From Shouchella shacheensis (lineage in GTDB: Bacteria > Bacillota > Bacilli > Bacillales > Bacillaceae_D), in the NCBI RefSeq assembly GCF_001484965.1, contig NZ_LLYY01000025.1, positions 1 through 64,000 of the forward strand: a DNA stretch of 64,000 bases, in the 5' to 3' direction. Made by a program: the position numbers and the translations under genes. Positions 44,113 to 54,247 of the stretch are shown here, in pieces (the stretch's first letter is position 1; each line of letters opens with the position of its first letter). The notes beneath the pieces are model-generated. The model was not told the origin of the DNA. It did no database searches and worked only from the letters and a program-made list of their open reading frames with translations.

Positions 44113-44150
44113 CGCAGTTCGAAACTTCCTGCGTTATCAAAACTAAGGAG
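44113..44150 (+). ncRNA. preQ1-I riboswitch
   Basis: P1 CGCAG/CTGCG encloses GTTCGAAACTTC, followed by the A-rich tail TTATCAAAACTAAGGAG. This is the preQ1 class I layout, in which the tail (AACT) pairs back with AGTT in the loop. The Shine-Dalgarno AAGGAG is inside the tail, so ligand binding would hide it: translational repression of the queuosine precursor transporter. Confidence 0.88.
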
Positions 44151-44159
44151 AGGATTGTT

Positions 44160-44846
44160 ATGCCGACAGAAATCTTCGGCCTCATGGTTGCCCTTATTAA
44201 TTTTTCGATGCTTGTCTTGTTCTACAAATGCTTTGGCAAGACAGGCCTGTTTGTGTGGATCGGCTTTGCGACGGTCCTGGCCAACCTCCAAGTCGTGAAA
44301 ACCATTGAAATACTTGGGTTGATCGTCACACTTGGAAACGTGATGTATGCCACCACCTTCCTGGCGACAGATCTACTCAATGAAAAATACGGAAGACCGA
44401 CAGCAAAACGCGCCGTTTGGCTCGGCTTTGCCACGCTCCTGTCCGCCACGGTCATCATGCAATTGGCGCTTCAATTTGAGCCACACTCAGAGGACATTGC
44501 CCAGGAACATCTCGCCTTTATCTTCGAATTGATGCCGCGAGTGGCCGCCGGGAGTCTTGCTGCCTATTTAACCAGCAACTTACTAAATGTCTACATTTTT
44601 TCGTTCTTTAAAAAGCTGCTGCCAAACCCATCACTGCTCTGGGTTCGCAACAGCGCCTCCAGTCTGATCGGGCAAGCCTTTGACACGCTTATCTTTTGTT
44701 CGATTGCGTTTCTAGGCCTGTACAGCATGGACATTTGGGTTGAAATTGCCCTCACCACATATATCATGAAATTCCTTGTTTCCTTAATTGGGATTCCGTT
44801 TATTTACTGGATGAGAGCGATGAAACCGGTGGTCCATCAGAACTAG
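44160..44846 (+). CDS. Queuosine precursor transporter (YhhQ/COG1738 family)
   Basis: 228 residues with about six membrane helices. Family pattern: VLANLQVVKTIEILG, ATDLLNEKYGR, LTSNLLNVYIFSFFKK and SSLIGQAFDTLIFCSIAFLG. It imports preQ1/preQ0 or queuine-type precursors. The start at 44160 directly follows the Shine-Dalgarno in the preQ1 riboswitch, which independently supports the function. Terminator at 44865-44899. Confidence 0.93.
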   Translation: MPTEIFGLMVALINFSMLVLFYKCFGKTGLFVWIGFATVLANLQVVKTIEILGLIVTLGNVMYATTFLATDLLNEKYGRPTAKRAVWLGFATLLSATVIMQLALQFEPHSEDIAQEHLAFIFELMPRVAAGSLAAYLTSNLLNVYIFSFFKKLLPNPSLLWVRNSASSLIGQAFDTLIFCSIAFLGLYSMDIWVEIALTTYIMKFLVSLIGIPFIYWMRAMKPVVHQN

Positions 44847-44864
44847 AAGACAAGACTCCCGACA

Positions 44865-44899
44865 CAAAAAGCGAGAGAAACAAGCCCTCTCGCTTCTTT
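44865..44899 (+). terminator. Terminator after the queuosine precursor transporter gene
   Basis: AAAAAGCGAGAG, loop, CTCTCGCTTCTTT; 7-bp GC-containing stem with A and T flanks. Confidence 0.75.
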
Positions 44900-44901
44900 G
44901 A

Positions 44902-45078
44902 TTACACTTTATCTTTCCACATTTCTTGTTCAAACTCTTTCAGTTGATCTTCGACCATTTTTCCGATCATATACTTAGGGTCGCATTGCTGTTCTAGAAT
45001 TTTTTCTTGTTCCGCGATCGATTCCCGGCTTGTGAAATTGCTTTCCTTATCATACCATTTCTATTTCTTCTCAAGCAT
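44902..45078 (-). pseudogene. Small gene remnant with in-frame amber codon
   Basis: Minus-strand reading MLEKK, TAG, then KWYDKESNFTSRESIAEQEK and on to MVEDQLKEFEQEMWKDKV with a proper stop. The downstream part has a convincing protein composition but no start codon of its own with a ribosome binding site. It directly follows the VOC-family gene. Interpreted as a decayed short gene; homologues were not recognised. Confidence 0.5.
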
Positions 45079-45103
45079 CCGATCAATGCTCACTAACCAT
45101 TCG

Positions 45104-45487
45104 TTACTTCTGCGCTATCTGTATAAGGTTTCCGCAAGTATCGTCGAAGACAGCTATTGTGACTTCCCCCATTTCTGTCGGCTCCATAATAAACTTCACG
45201 CCGTGTTCCAGCAAACGGTTATATTCTTTGTGAACATCTGCCACGCCAAACATGGTTGCTGGGATGCCTTCGGTAAAAATTTTCTTTTGATACTCTTTAG
45301 CGGCTGGGTTGGCGTTCGGTTCGAGCAAGAGCTCCGTACCATCTTGATCATCAGGAGAAACAAGAGTGATCCACCTAAATTCTCCGACGGGAACGTCATG
45401 CTTTTTTACAAAGCCTAGCGTTTCTGTATAAAAGTCTAATGCCTTGTCTTGGTCTTGAACGAATACACTGGTAACAATGATTTTCAT
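45104..45487 (-). CDS. VOC-family (glyoxalase/bleomycin-resistance fold) protein
   Basis: 127 residues with two beta-alpha-beta-beta-beta modules: VTSVFVQDQDKALDFYTETLGF and FGVADVHKEYNRLLEHGVKF, then FDDTCGNLIQI with the usual C-terminal metal-side motif. AGGAGG precedes the ATG. A small-molecule enzyme or binding protein of unknown substrate. Confidence 0.88.
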   Translation of the reverse strand: MKIIVTSVFVQDQDKALDFYTETLGFVKKHDVPVGEFRWITLVSPDDQDGTELLLEPNANPAAKEYQKKIFTEGIPATMFGVADVHKEYNRLLEHGVKFIMEPTEMGEVTIAVFDDTCGNLIQIAQK

Positions 45488-45846
45488 AACTCCTCCTAAT
45501 GGTCATTCTGTGTAGTATTATTTGCCTATATCTAAAAGTATAAGCATTATCACTCTGAAAATTGGTGCATTTTGGATTGGTTATGATAGTATGGCGAAAA
45601 CAGACCTTAGGTTTTATACTAATCCATTATAAAACCTGTTATTCAATATGCGTATGATCTTTCACCCCTTTTGCCCCCATTTCATTTATCCTACAAAAAT
45701 CAGCTCACTATATTTGTAAATCCATTATTCACACAACCATATTCTGTAATCTCGTACTCTTATTGTAGTGTTTTGTGTCGAATCTATTGTTTTATCATTT
45801 GCACTCTCTTAAAATTGTGACATGAAATGACAAAGAGAGGTGTATT
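45488..45846. other. Intergenic region between divergent genes
   Basis: A/T-rich 359 bp holding the promoters of the VOC gene (minus) and the amidase gene (plus). No riboswitch, repeat or small gene was recognised. Confidence 0.5.
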
Positions 45847-46476
45847 ATGGTGAAAAGAATCTATGTCCAGTATTGCATGCTAGCTCTACTAGCGATTGCC
45901 TTCCATACGCTCTTTGTTTCCGATTCGGAAGTCTCTGCAAGTGTCCGTGATCAAACGATTGTGATTGATGCCGGACATGGCGGCAGTGATTTTGGGGCTG
46001 TAGCTAATGGACTGTATGAGAAGGAACTTGTGTATGATGTAGCACACAGAACAAGGGGACTCCTTGAAAGTTCAGGGGCGAACGTGGTTATGACGAGAAC
46101 CGGCGATTATTTTGTTGCACTGGAGGAGCGTTCCCGCATTGCGAATGCGAACAATGCTGACTCCTTTGTTAGCATCCATGCAAATGCAGCAGCACAAATA
46201 AGCGCGAATGGGACAGAAACCTATCATTTCCCCACAAGTGCGGCAGGACGATCACTCGCCACCTCGTTGCAACAAAATATGGTTGCTACATTTAATAGCA
46301 GGGATCGAGGCGTAAAAGCAGCCAACTTCAGCGTCCTTCGCAATACGGAAATGCAGGCGGCCTTGGTCGAATTAGGATTCGTTACGAATCAAGCAGAAGC
46401 AGAAGTAATGAAAACAAACGCCTTTCGTAATCAAGCAGCAAGCGCAATTTTCAATGGACTAAATGAAAACCATTAA
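45847..46476 (+). CDS. N-acetylmuramoyl-L-alanine amidase (Amidase_3, CwlC/CwlD-like)
   Basis: 209 residues with a signal peptide and a complete Amidase_3 domain. Zinc ligands are in VIDAGHGGSDFG (His) and LYEKEL (Glu), with SIHANAA (His) and the catalytic Glu in ALVELGFVTNQAEA. It lacks cell-wall binding repeats. It cleaves the MurNAc-L-Ala bond of peptidoglycan; small amidases of this kind in Bacillus often act in sporulation or mother-cell lysis. AGAGAGGTG precedes the ATG. Confidence 0.9.
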   Translation: MVKRIYVQYCMLALLAIAFHTLFVSDSEVSASVRDQTIVIDAGHGGSDFGAVANGLYEKELVYDVAHRTRGLLESSGANVVMTRTGDYFVALEERSRIANANNADSFVSIHANAAAQISANGTETYHFPTSAAGRSLATSLQQNMVATFNSRDRGVKAANFSVLRNTEMQAALVELGFVTNQAEAEVMKTNAFRNQAASAIFNGLNENH

Positions 46477-47039
46477 AATCTCATTTAGTCAGAGAAGATC
46501 TCTTGTTCTCTCTTAACCACGCCAAAATATCTTTGAGAAGGTATCACGCAGACATATACTTAGTTTTCAAGACCTCAGAAGGGCGTCACAGATGCCTTTC
46601 TTTTGGTCCCGCGCTTCTGCCCTGGACTGAACTCCTCTTTCACATTTCTTGACTATTACAGATTTCCCTCCCTTAGTGATTGAACAAACTGGCCCTATGG
46701 TTTATTTAACTTTATTGAGTACTTTTTGTCTTTCTCACTCAACATGTCAATTTCCTTAATAATTGTACTGGATTAGACATATGATACACCTCCATTAAGC
46801 TGTACTCTTATTATACCTTCTATTCGATCCAATCTAAAGTGTTCGACGGCCCACGTACGGAGGAATGCTCCCAACCTTCTTCCCGATAAGCGCTCCTTTG
46901 ATTCATTCTCTTCTCCACTCTCAACGGTGTGTAAACATTGACAGATCGTTCTGCTCGTTGTTTTTCGCAAACAAAACACCCCAAAAGCGAGTTTCGTCAC
47001 TAGCTTGTGAGGCGCAAAGGGGGGCGGGGATCTTTTGAA
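46477..47039. other. Intergenic stretch without a recognised gene
   Basis: 563 bp. A 75-codon minus-strand frame (46773-47000) has no ribosome binding site and no family resemblance. The left part is A/T-rich with weak hairpins only. Possibly decayed DNA. Confidence 0.45.
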
Positions 47040-47894
47040 TTAATTGTTCATGTCACTAAGTCCAGGACTGTGCTCGTTAGGCATAGAAGGTAACTGCGGT
47101 ACTGGAGAGCCTGCCGGGGGAGGTGAGACCGATAATTCGCCGCCATTTCTACTTGGAGATTGTCCTTGAAGAATCTCTGCCATTCGAGTTTCGTCCAGTC
47201 TGAAATTGAATTGTGTGTTATGATACCCCATATCCACAAATTTTCTGCATTCAGGATACTTGTTGATATCGTAATTAGGGATTGGGAACACCTTCCCCCA
47301 TTCCACCCCAAGAGTTTCAAGTGCTTTAGCAAAAGCATTCTGATGGGCATTATCACGAACAATTAAAAAGCCAAGTGTCTCTCTGAAAGTTGCATTAGAA
47401 CTCATTTCGTAAATCCTTGTTTTTTGCAGTACACCAGTGGATTCAAGTGCAACGTTATTCAGTAAATCAGCCGCTAAGTTTCCGTGACTGTACACCCATG
47501 AGCCGTTCCAAGGATTCCCTGAAGCATCTACTGGTAGAGAGGCTTGTGCCCCGATAATATAATGATGAGGATTGGCATCTTCTGCTGCGGTATCCAGTGG
47601 AGCATTATTTGAAGCTTGATTTCCTACACCTGGCTCACCGGACTCGTCAAGTAGTGCGTTAATGGTATTTTGAACAAGCTCGACATGTGCAATTTCTTCC
47701 AGAAACACCCCCCGTAACAAATCACGATATTGCTTTTCTTTCCCTCTAAAATTTGAACTTTGGAAAAAATATTGCATCATCGTTCGCATTTCTCCATAAT
47801 GTCCCCCAAGAATTTCTTGTAAAACTTTCGCTGCCGCTGGATCAGGCTTATCCGGTTTTATGATATTAATCAATTCTTCTTTGTAATAATACAA
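47040..47894 (-). CDS. Manganese catalase (CotJC/YdbD type)
   Basis: 284 residues. Dimanganese ligands are recognisable: GGHYGEMRTMMQYF (Glu), FLEEIAHVELVQ (Glu and His), DLLNNVALESTG (Glu) and RDNAHQNAF (His). A Pro/Ser-rich C-terminal tail ends LSDMNN. It degrades hydrogen peroxide. The start is TTG at 47894 after GAGGAAGAG. Homologues are often made in the mother cell and placed in the spore coat. Confidence 0.92.
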   Translation of the reverse strand: MYYYKEELINIIKPDKPDPAAAKVLQEILGGHYGEMRTMMQYFFQSSNFRGKEKQYRDLLRGVFLEEIAHVELVQNTINALLDESGEPGVGNQASNNAPLDTAAEDANPHHYIIGAQASLPVDASGNPWNGSWVYSHGNLAADLLNNVALESTGVLQKTRIYEMSSNATFRETLGFLIVRDNAHQNAFAKALETLGVEWGKVFPIPNYDINKYPECRKFVDMGYHNTQFNFRLDETRMAEILQGQSPSRNGGELSVSPPPAGSPVPQLPSMPNEHSPGLSDMNN

Positions 47895-48065
47895 GGCTCT
47901 TCCTCTTTTCTTTTTAAAGTATCTTTACGACCTTTTTTAGTTTGAACACTTTTATAAAAAGAATACGAAGCGATTAAATACGCTTTTCATCGCAAAAGAA
48001 ATCATTACTAAAAAACCATCTGAACCCTTTATGAACAGCAAAAAGTGATTAAATTTTATTCATCC

Positions 48066-48099
48066 AAAAAAAAAGCCACATCCTTTGAAAGAATGCGGC
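48066..48099 (-). terminator. Terminator after the small minus-strand genes
   Basis: Minus strand GCCGCATTC, loop, GATGTGGC followed by nine T; one G-T pair in the stem. Confidence 0.75.
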
Positions 48100-48130
48100 C
48101 CACAAAGAAGACGAACTGTTCGTTTTTCAC

Positions 48131-48223
48131 CTATTGTGTATGTAGATATTGCCAACTAAACTCTGTCGTTACTCGCATCAATTCCGATTTCTGTTCCTCT
48201 ACTTTTTCTTTCGTGTTCGGCAT
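48131..48223 (-). CDS. Very small charged protein
   Basis: 30 codons: MPNTKEKVEEQKSELM followed by RVTTEFSWQYLHTQ. It begins 17 bp after the stop of the 101-residue gene, with GGGGATG upstream of the ATG, and ends just before a strong terminator. No homologue recognised; support is positional. Confidence 0.45.
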   Translation of the reverse strand: MPNTKEKVEEQKSELMRVTTEFSWQYLHTQ

Positions 48224-48240
48224 GATACACATCCCCTATA

Positions 48241-48546
48241 TTAAAAGGGTAACTCCTCATCTGAAATCTCGCGTTTTTCTGGATAAGACTCCCTTTTTTC
48301 CTTGCTGCTTGATTCTTTGATTGCTTTTGTTTTTTCTAACAAACGTACTCTTCCAAACTTTTTTTCGTATAAGTCACGAATCCAAACCTTTACGGGTGCT
48401 TTCCATTGTTGAGTAGGTGAAGGGATATTTTTCAGTAAGCTTTTCGGTTTCATACCAAGCTCTTTTGCCATTTGTATGTCAGCCTGATTTAGACGACAAC
48501 GTTTTTTAGCTTCTACCCAATTGGAATTCTGGTTGTTCTTTCCCAT
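48241..48546 (-). CDS. Conserved-looking hypothetical protein
   Basis: 101 residues, basic and helical: MGKNNQNSNWVEAKKRCRLN and QADIQMAKELGMKPKSLLKN, then WKAPVKVWIRDLYEKKFG and a charged tail EKREISDEELPF. The first half could form a helix-turn-helix-like unit. The start at 48546 has AGAGGAATT upstream. I do not recognise a named family. It is next to phage-type remnants but shows no sign of decay itself. Confidence 0.7.
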   Translation of the reverse strand: MGKNNQNSNWVEAKKRCRLNQADIQMAKELGMKPKSLLKNIPSPTQQWKAPVKVWIRDLYEKKFGRVRLLEKTKAIKESSSKEKRESYPEKREISDEELPF

Positions 48547-48699
48547 TACTTTTAATTCCTCTCGATAAAAAATGATTATAGTAGAACCCCCACATATTGC
48601 AAGCAACCGCTGGCGAAGTTCGGCTGCCCAGCCGATACATTAAAGTGTGCGTTGTAACCATACACAAAAATGGACGTTGTAATATAACTATTGGCATAA

Positions 48700-48801
48700 A
48701 AGGACAGAAGCTGTCAAGGCCGTTTTGAGACTTTAGAAGAAGCTATCAAAGCTAGAAAACTCGCGGAAGAAAAGTTCCATAAGCCTCACTTGCTAGGGTA
48801 A
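48700..48801 (+). pseudogene. Remnant of an AP2-domain (HNH/AP2-type) mobile protein
   Basis: The frame reads GRFETLEEAIKARKLAEEKF followed by HKPHLLG and a stop. This is the usual C-terminal end of phage-borne AP2/HNH proteins, whose endings read like GYFETLEEAIKARKEAEEKY. The upstream part of the gene is missing. Confidence 0.6.
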
Positions 48802-48815
48802 AAATTAAGACTTTG

Positions 48816-49027
48816 ATCTATCGACCGCCTCTAGTAGAAACTCATATGAAGCGTTTGCTAGAAATCGCTGAGCTTGATCCTCCATATGCGTCACACCCTT
48901 GCAACGATGCCTAGGAAAAGCGTAACTTAGGTTAGGTCATTCAACAGGGTCGGCTGTTACAACTGGAACATACATTCACCAGTTCGAAAAACTAAAAAAG
49001 AAGCCTCCGAAAGAATTAACACTCTAA
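48816..49027 (+). pseudogene. Remnant of a phage-type tyrosine integrase
   Basis: Two frame-broken pieces: VETHMKRLLEIAELDP, the segment ahead of the catalytic HxLRH box, and GHSTGSAVTTGTYIHQFEKL, the LGHS...TYxH end carrying the second His and nucleophile Tyr region. The catalytic HSLRH box between them is disrupted. It lies directly downstream of, and convergent with, groEL. A hairpin with T5 (about 49000-49045) follows. Confidence 0.65.
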
Positions 49028-49147
49028 CGGAAAGCTTCATTTTTCACCTCGAAACAGGCTTTTTGAAAAGATGGCCAGGTCAAAAGGGTCATTCAGTACC
49101 TTTTATACCCCTGTAACCCTTGGTGTGTCTAACTTACACCAATTAGA

Positions 49148-51123
<1,976 letters not shown>

Positions 51124-51160
51124 GGAAAACACCCTCCTTTGAAGAGTATGTAGGTTTTTA

Positions 51161-51187
51161 TTAGCACTCGACATGAATGAGTGCTAA
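51161..51187 (-). promoter_or_regulatory. CIRCE operator (HrcA-binding)
   Basis: Perfect TTAGCACTC-N9-GAGTGCTAA, downstream of the groES promoter -10 box. HrcA binds here to repress groES-groEL. Confidence 0.97.
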
Positions 51188-51197
51188 CACAATTATT

Positions 51198-51226
51198 ATG
51201 ATAATCATTCCCGGGAGGTTTTGCAA
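51198..51226 (-). promoter_or_regulatory. groES-groEL promoter
   Basis: Minus-strand TTGCAA (51221-51226), 17 bases, TATCAT (51198-51203), just upstream of CIRCE. Confidence 0.75.
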
Positions 51227-51352
51227 GTGATTTGATTGACTTTTTTTGTCGAATGGACAAATTTTCTCGAAGAGCTGAGATCTGAATTTCTGGGCAAACT
51301 ATGATATAGTAGAAAAAAATTGAACACGATACTTGAAAAAAGGAGCTTCACT

Positions 51353-52069
51353 GTGACCTTACGCTACGTTTTTATTTTGCTTACTTATGCGATCGTGCAA
51401 CTGGGACTTCCTTTTCTGATTGTACCCGTCCTATTAATGCTTGGCTTTAACACGGAAGCCGAGCTTCTTGGAATCACGACCGTCTTTAGCTTTACCGTCG
51501 GGTTGATTGTGATCTTGATCTTATTAAAGCCAGAACGCGAACTTGGCGGTGGACTGCGCAGAACGAAATCAAGTGCCGGGATGACGATTGTATGGTCGAT
51601 TGTTGGGGTCTTCCTTGTCTTCTTTGCCCAATATCTGGCTGCGATCATCGAGCTTCTTCTAGGAATTGATCCTGGCAGCGAGAATACACAGCAGCTTGTG
51701 GAGTACGCACGTGCCTTCCCTCTTATTATTCTGGCAATCGCGGTTGTTGGTCCCATTCTGGAGGAAATTGTTTTTCGAAAAGTGTTGTTCGGCTGGGTGT
51801 ATGTGCGCACGAATTTTTGGGTGGCAGCCTTATTCAGTTCATTAATCTTTGCGGTGGTTCATTGGGACTTTACGCATATTCTCATCTATACGGCCATGGG
51901 CTTTTCCTTTGCGTTCCTGTATGTCATTTCAGGACGCCTGATTGTTCCAATCATTGCCCATGTGGCGCTGAACTCTTTTGTGGTCCTGACACAGGTCGTG
52001 TTTTACGACGACATTCAGCGCTTTCTAGAGGAGTACGATCAAGTGGTTCAACTTATTTTAGGGGTGTAA
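51353..52069 (+). CDS. ydiL: CPBP-family intramembrane metalloprotease (YdiL-like)
   Basis: 238 residues with about seven membrane helices. Abi/CPBP motifs are present: EEIVFRKVLFG (Glu-Glu-x3-Arg), FAVVHWDFTH (His) and HVALNSFV (His/Asn). The start is GTG at 51353, seven bases after AAGGAG. Divergent from groES, as ydiL is in B. subtilis; followed one base later by the ydiK-type gene. Confidence 0.88.
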   Translation: MTLRYVFILLTYAIVQLGLPFLIVPVLLMLGFNTEAELLGITTVFSFTVGLIVILILLKPERELGGGLRRTKSSAGMTIVWSIVGVFLVFFAQYLAAIIELLLGIDPGSENTQQLVEYARAFPLIILAIAVVGPILEEIVFRKVLFGWVYVRTNFWVAALFSSLIFAVVHWDFTHILIYTAMGFSFAFLYVISGRLIVPIIAHVALNSFVVLTQVVFYDDIQRFLEEYDQVVQLILGV

Positions 52070-52070
52070 T

Positions 52071-52274
52071 ATGAAGGTTTCGCCAACGATTTTTGGGTTT
52101 CTGTTTTCGTTTATGGGAGTGGTATTTGTCTTTCTCGCGTTTCGGCGATTCGAGGATATGGGAGAATGGGATTTTCTCTCTTATTTGTTTGTTGCTGTAG
52201 CGACATATGATTTTCTGACCGCCTTTCGTTTCTTTCGTCTTGGGGCTCTTATTCGTAAGAAGAACAACAAATAA
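52071..52274 (+). CDS. ydiK: YdiK-like small membrane protein (DUF4305)
   Basis: 67 residues with two membrane helices, FGFLFSFMGVVFVFLAFRRF and FLSYLFVAVATYDFLTAFRFF. Position after the CPBP protease gene matches B. subtilis ydiK. Function unknown. A strong terminator follows. Confidence 0.8.
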   Translation: MKVSPTIFGFLFSFMGVVFVFLAFRRFEDMGEWDFLSYLFVAVATYDFLTAFRFFRLGALIRKKNNK

Positions 52275-52285
52275 TCATTTTAAGT

Positions 52286-52318
52286 CAAAAAACACCGTCA
52301 GCGTTGACGGTGTTTTTT
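52286..52318 (+). terminator. Terminator after ydiK
   Basis: AAAACACCGTCA, loop GCGT, TGACGGTGTTTTTT: perfect 8-bp stem with T6; a diverged repeat begins at the next base. Confidence 0.9.
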
Positions 52319-52410
52319 GGCTACTCCGGCGGGTAGAAGCTCACGATGTTTCAGTCCTTCCCTGAAATCCAAGAGCGCGATTTCTAGTTCGCTTCTGAGC
52401 AACGCCTGCT
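52319..52410 (-). repeat. Diverged type A repeat fragment
   Basis: GGCTACTCCGGCGGGTAGAAGC corresponds to the repeat end GTCTAGCTGCGGCGGGTAGAAGC with substitutions. The rest is degenerate, with CGCTTCTGAGCAACGCCTGC at the far end. Confidence 0.55.
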
Positions 52411-52413
52411 TGC

Positions 52414-53223
52414 TCATAGATCGGTTTCTAAGGCATCCGCGAGGGAAGGCCGAATGGAGATTGATTCAAAGTTAATCCCTAGCTGAACAGCCGTCTGTGC
52501 AATTTCGGGACGAATGCCGGAGAGCGTGGTTCGCACACCAATGATTTTCAGCGCTTCGAGCAGCGTAAAAATCTTCTGAGCGACCATGGTGTCAATAATG
52601 ACAACCCCGGATAAGTCGACATATAAATGACGGACCTTTTTTTCTGAGCACTGTTCGAGTGTACTCTCTAATATGATCTTCGCTCTTGCTGTGTCAATAT
52701 CGCCCACAAGCGGCAGTAGCGCCTTATGATCTTGAAGCAATATGACCGGTGTGCTCAGTTCATTAATCATTTCTTTCTGTGCCTCTAACTGCTTTGCGGT
52801 CGTATCATTCGTTTTGGCGATAACGATTTGAAGCGTACGATCAAAAAATTGAGTAACCCACACCTTCCATCCATCCAACCGCTCGTAAGAAAAGGCATCA
52901 GGCCTCTCTCTGCTAAACCGGTCCACATACCGCAAGTAATGATCTCGGGTGTTGGCAAACTCGCGAAAAATGTATTCGAGCCTAGTGAACATGTGGCCGC
53001 TATCTTTTCCAACGCTTTCCACCCAATCGTTGAACACAGGTAAATAGTTTTCTTCCTCTTCTACTAATGTGCGATTGACTAAGCGAATATACTCTAAATT
53101 TTTCATACGTAATGCCCCTAAAACGGCTGGGTCCTCTTCATCAAGGGCCTCAAACCACTCACGATTCACGTCTTTCGCGTGGTTTTCCATATACTCGAAA
53201 AGCAGCTGACTGTCTTGAATCAC
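52414..53223 (-). CDS. RsbR-family STAS-domain stressosome paralogue
   Basis: 269 residues: an N-terminal helical, non-haem-globin-like sensor (about 1-140) and a C-terminal STAS domain (LSTPVILLQDHKALLPLVGDID, then YVDLSGVVIIDTMVAQ with a phosphorylatable Thr, then TTLSGIRPEIAQT). It resembles RsbR/YkoB/YojH scaffolds that join RsbS and RsbT in the stressosome. GTG at 53223 is chosen since AAGGAGG lies eight bases before it; the ATG at 53265 has no site. No rsbS/rsbT is adjacent. Confidence 0.85.
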   Translation of the reverse strand: MIQDSQLLFEYMENHAKDVNREWFEALDEEDPAVLGALRMKNLEYIRLVNRTLVEEEENYLPVFNDWVESVGKDSGHMFTRLEYIFREFANTRDHYLRYVDRFSRERPDAFSYERLDGWKVWVTQFFDRTLQIVIAKTNDTTAKQLEAQKEMINELSTPVILLQDHKALLPLVGDIDTARAKIILESTLEQCSEKKVRHLYVDLSGVVIIDTMVAQKIFTLLEALKIIGVRTTLSGIRPEIAQTAVQLGINFESISIRPSLADALETDL

Positions 53224-53282
53224 CCAATCTTCCTCCTTATAGTCGTGAGGTTGAGTTGAACCCATGCTAAGGGCTACAGGAA

Positions 53283-54077
53283 CTACACCTCTTTTTCGTT
53301 CTTAGACACTTGTTGGTACCGTCTATATGTGAAAACAGAAATCGCAATGCTTACTTCATATAAAATGAACAACGGCACGGTTACGAGCAAATGAGAAAAA
53401 AGTTCTGGCGGCGTGATCAGACCCGCAATGACGAGTAAGACAAAATAGGCGTATTTGCGAATTTGACGTAAGAAAGCAGGAGTCACCAAGCCAATTCTCG
53501 TTAAAAACATAACCACGACTGGCAATTGAAACAGAAAGCCAAACGGGAGGGTCAATTGAAACAGAAACGAGAAATACTCGTTAATGCCGTACTGCTCGGT
53601 AATGTTTAGCCGCTCGGAAAGCCGACTCATAAAGTTGATGATATTTGGAAATAAAATGAAATACGAAAAAGCCAGTCCACCTAAAAATAAGAGGAACGCA
53701 ATCGGGATATAGGCAAGCGTTGCTTTTCGTTCATTCTCATGAAGCCCAGGAGCAATAAAGGCCCAAAGTTGGTACAGAATCACGGGGATAATGATAATGA
53801 CTCCGACTGCAAGCGAGAAATTCATAAAGATCCGGAAAGGGTCGGTCATTCGAAACGCGTTCATCGGCAAATCCTGCGCTTGGGGCGCTTGCTGCAGGAA
53901 CGTGATAATCGGTGTAGAGAGGAAAAAGCCGCCAATGAGAGCGAGCACAAAAAAGACGAGGACAATGATAATCCTGCGCCTTAATTCCTCCGCATGGTCC
54001 ATTAAGGACATGTCCCCAAACGGGGCATGCCCTTGTTTTACGTTACGCTTTTTCTTTTTGTGTGTTTGGTTTTTCAT
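53283..54077 (-). CDS. tatC: Sec-independent translocase subunit TatC
   Basis: About 264 residues, with six membrane helices and [21 protein letters not shown] at the start of the conserved part; FALNP-like and [16 protein letters not shown] stretches are present. Receptor core of the twin-arginine pathway. The start is uncertain among ATGs at 54086, 54077 and the one before SLMDH; the 5' end overlaps tatA by about 35 bp, implying coupling. Confidence 0.92.
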   Translation of the reverse strand: MKNQTHKKKKRNVKQGHAPFGDMSLMDHAEELRRRIIIVLVFFVLALIGGFFLSTPIITFLQQAPQAQDLPMNAFRMTDPFRIFMNFSLAVGVIIIIPVILYQLWAFIAPGLHENERKATLAYIPIAFLLFLGGLAFSYFILFPNIINFMSRLSERLNITEQYGINEYFSFLFQLTLPFGFLFQLPVVVMFLTRIGLVTPAFLRQIRKYAYFVLLVIAGLITPPELFSHLLVTVPLFILYEVSIAISVFTYRRYQQVSKNEKEV

Positions 54078-54228
54078 CGTCATCATCCGCTAATCCTTTA
54101 GTGGCGTTTTTAAATTCGCGTAGCGTGCTTCCAGCAGCCTTCCCAAGCTCCGGCAGCTTTTTCGGTCCAAAAATCAAGAGTGCGACAATGGCAATCAGGA
54201 TTAAACTTCCACCGCTTAATGGTCCCAT
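54043..54228 (-). CDS. tatA: Twin-arginine translocase subunit TatA
   Basis: 61 codons: [40 protein letters not shown], the hallmark TatA helix, [10 protein letters not shown] hinge and amphipathic helix, with a short acidic tail. The ATG at 54228 is preceded by AAAGGAGG. It pairs with the overlapping tatC. Confidence 0.93.
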   Translation of the reverse strand: MGPLSGGSLILIAIVALLIFGPKKLPELGKAAGSTLREFKNATKGLADDDDEKPNTQKEKA

Positions 54229-54247
54229 GGTTGTGGCCTCCTTTTCT

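Noticed and set aside
46773-47000. 75-codon minus-strand frame before the Mn-catalase gene
   Set aside because: No ribosome binding site, no recognisable domain.
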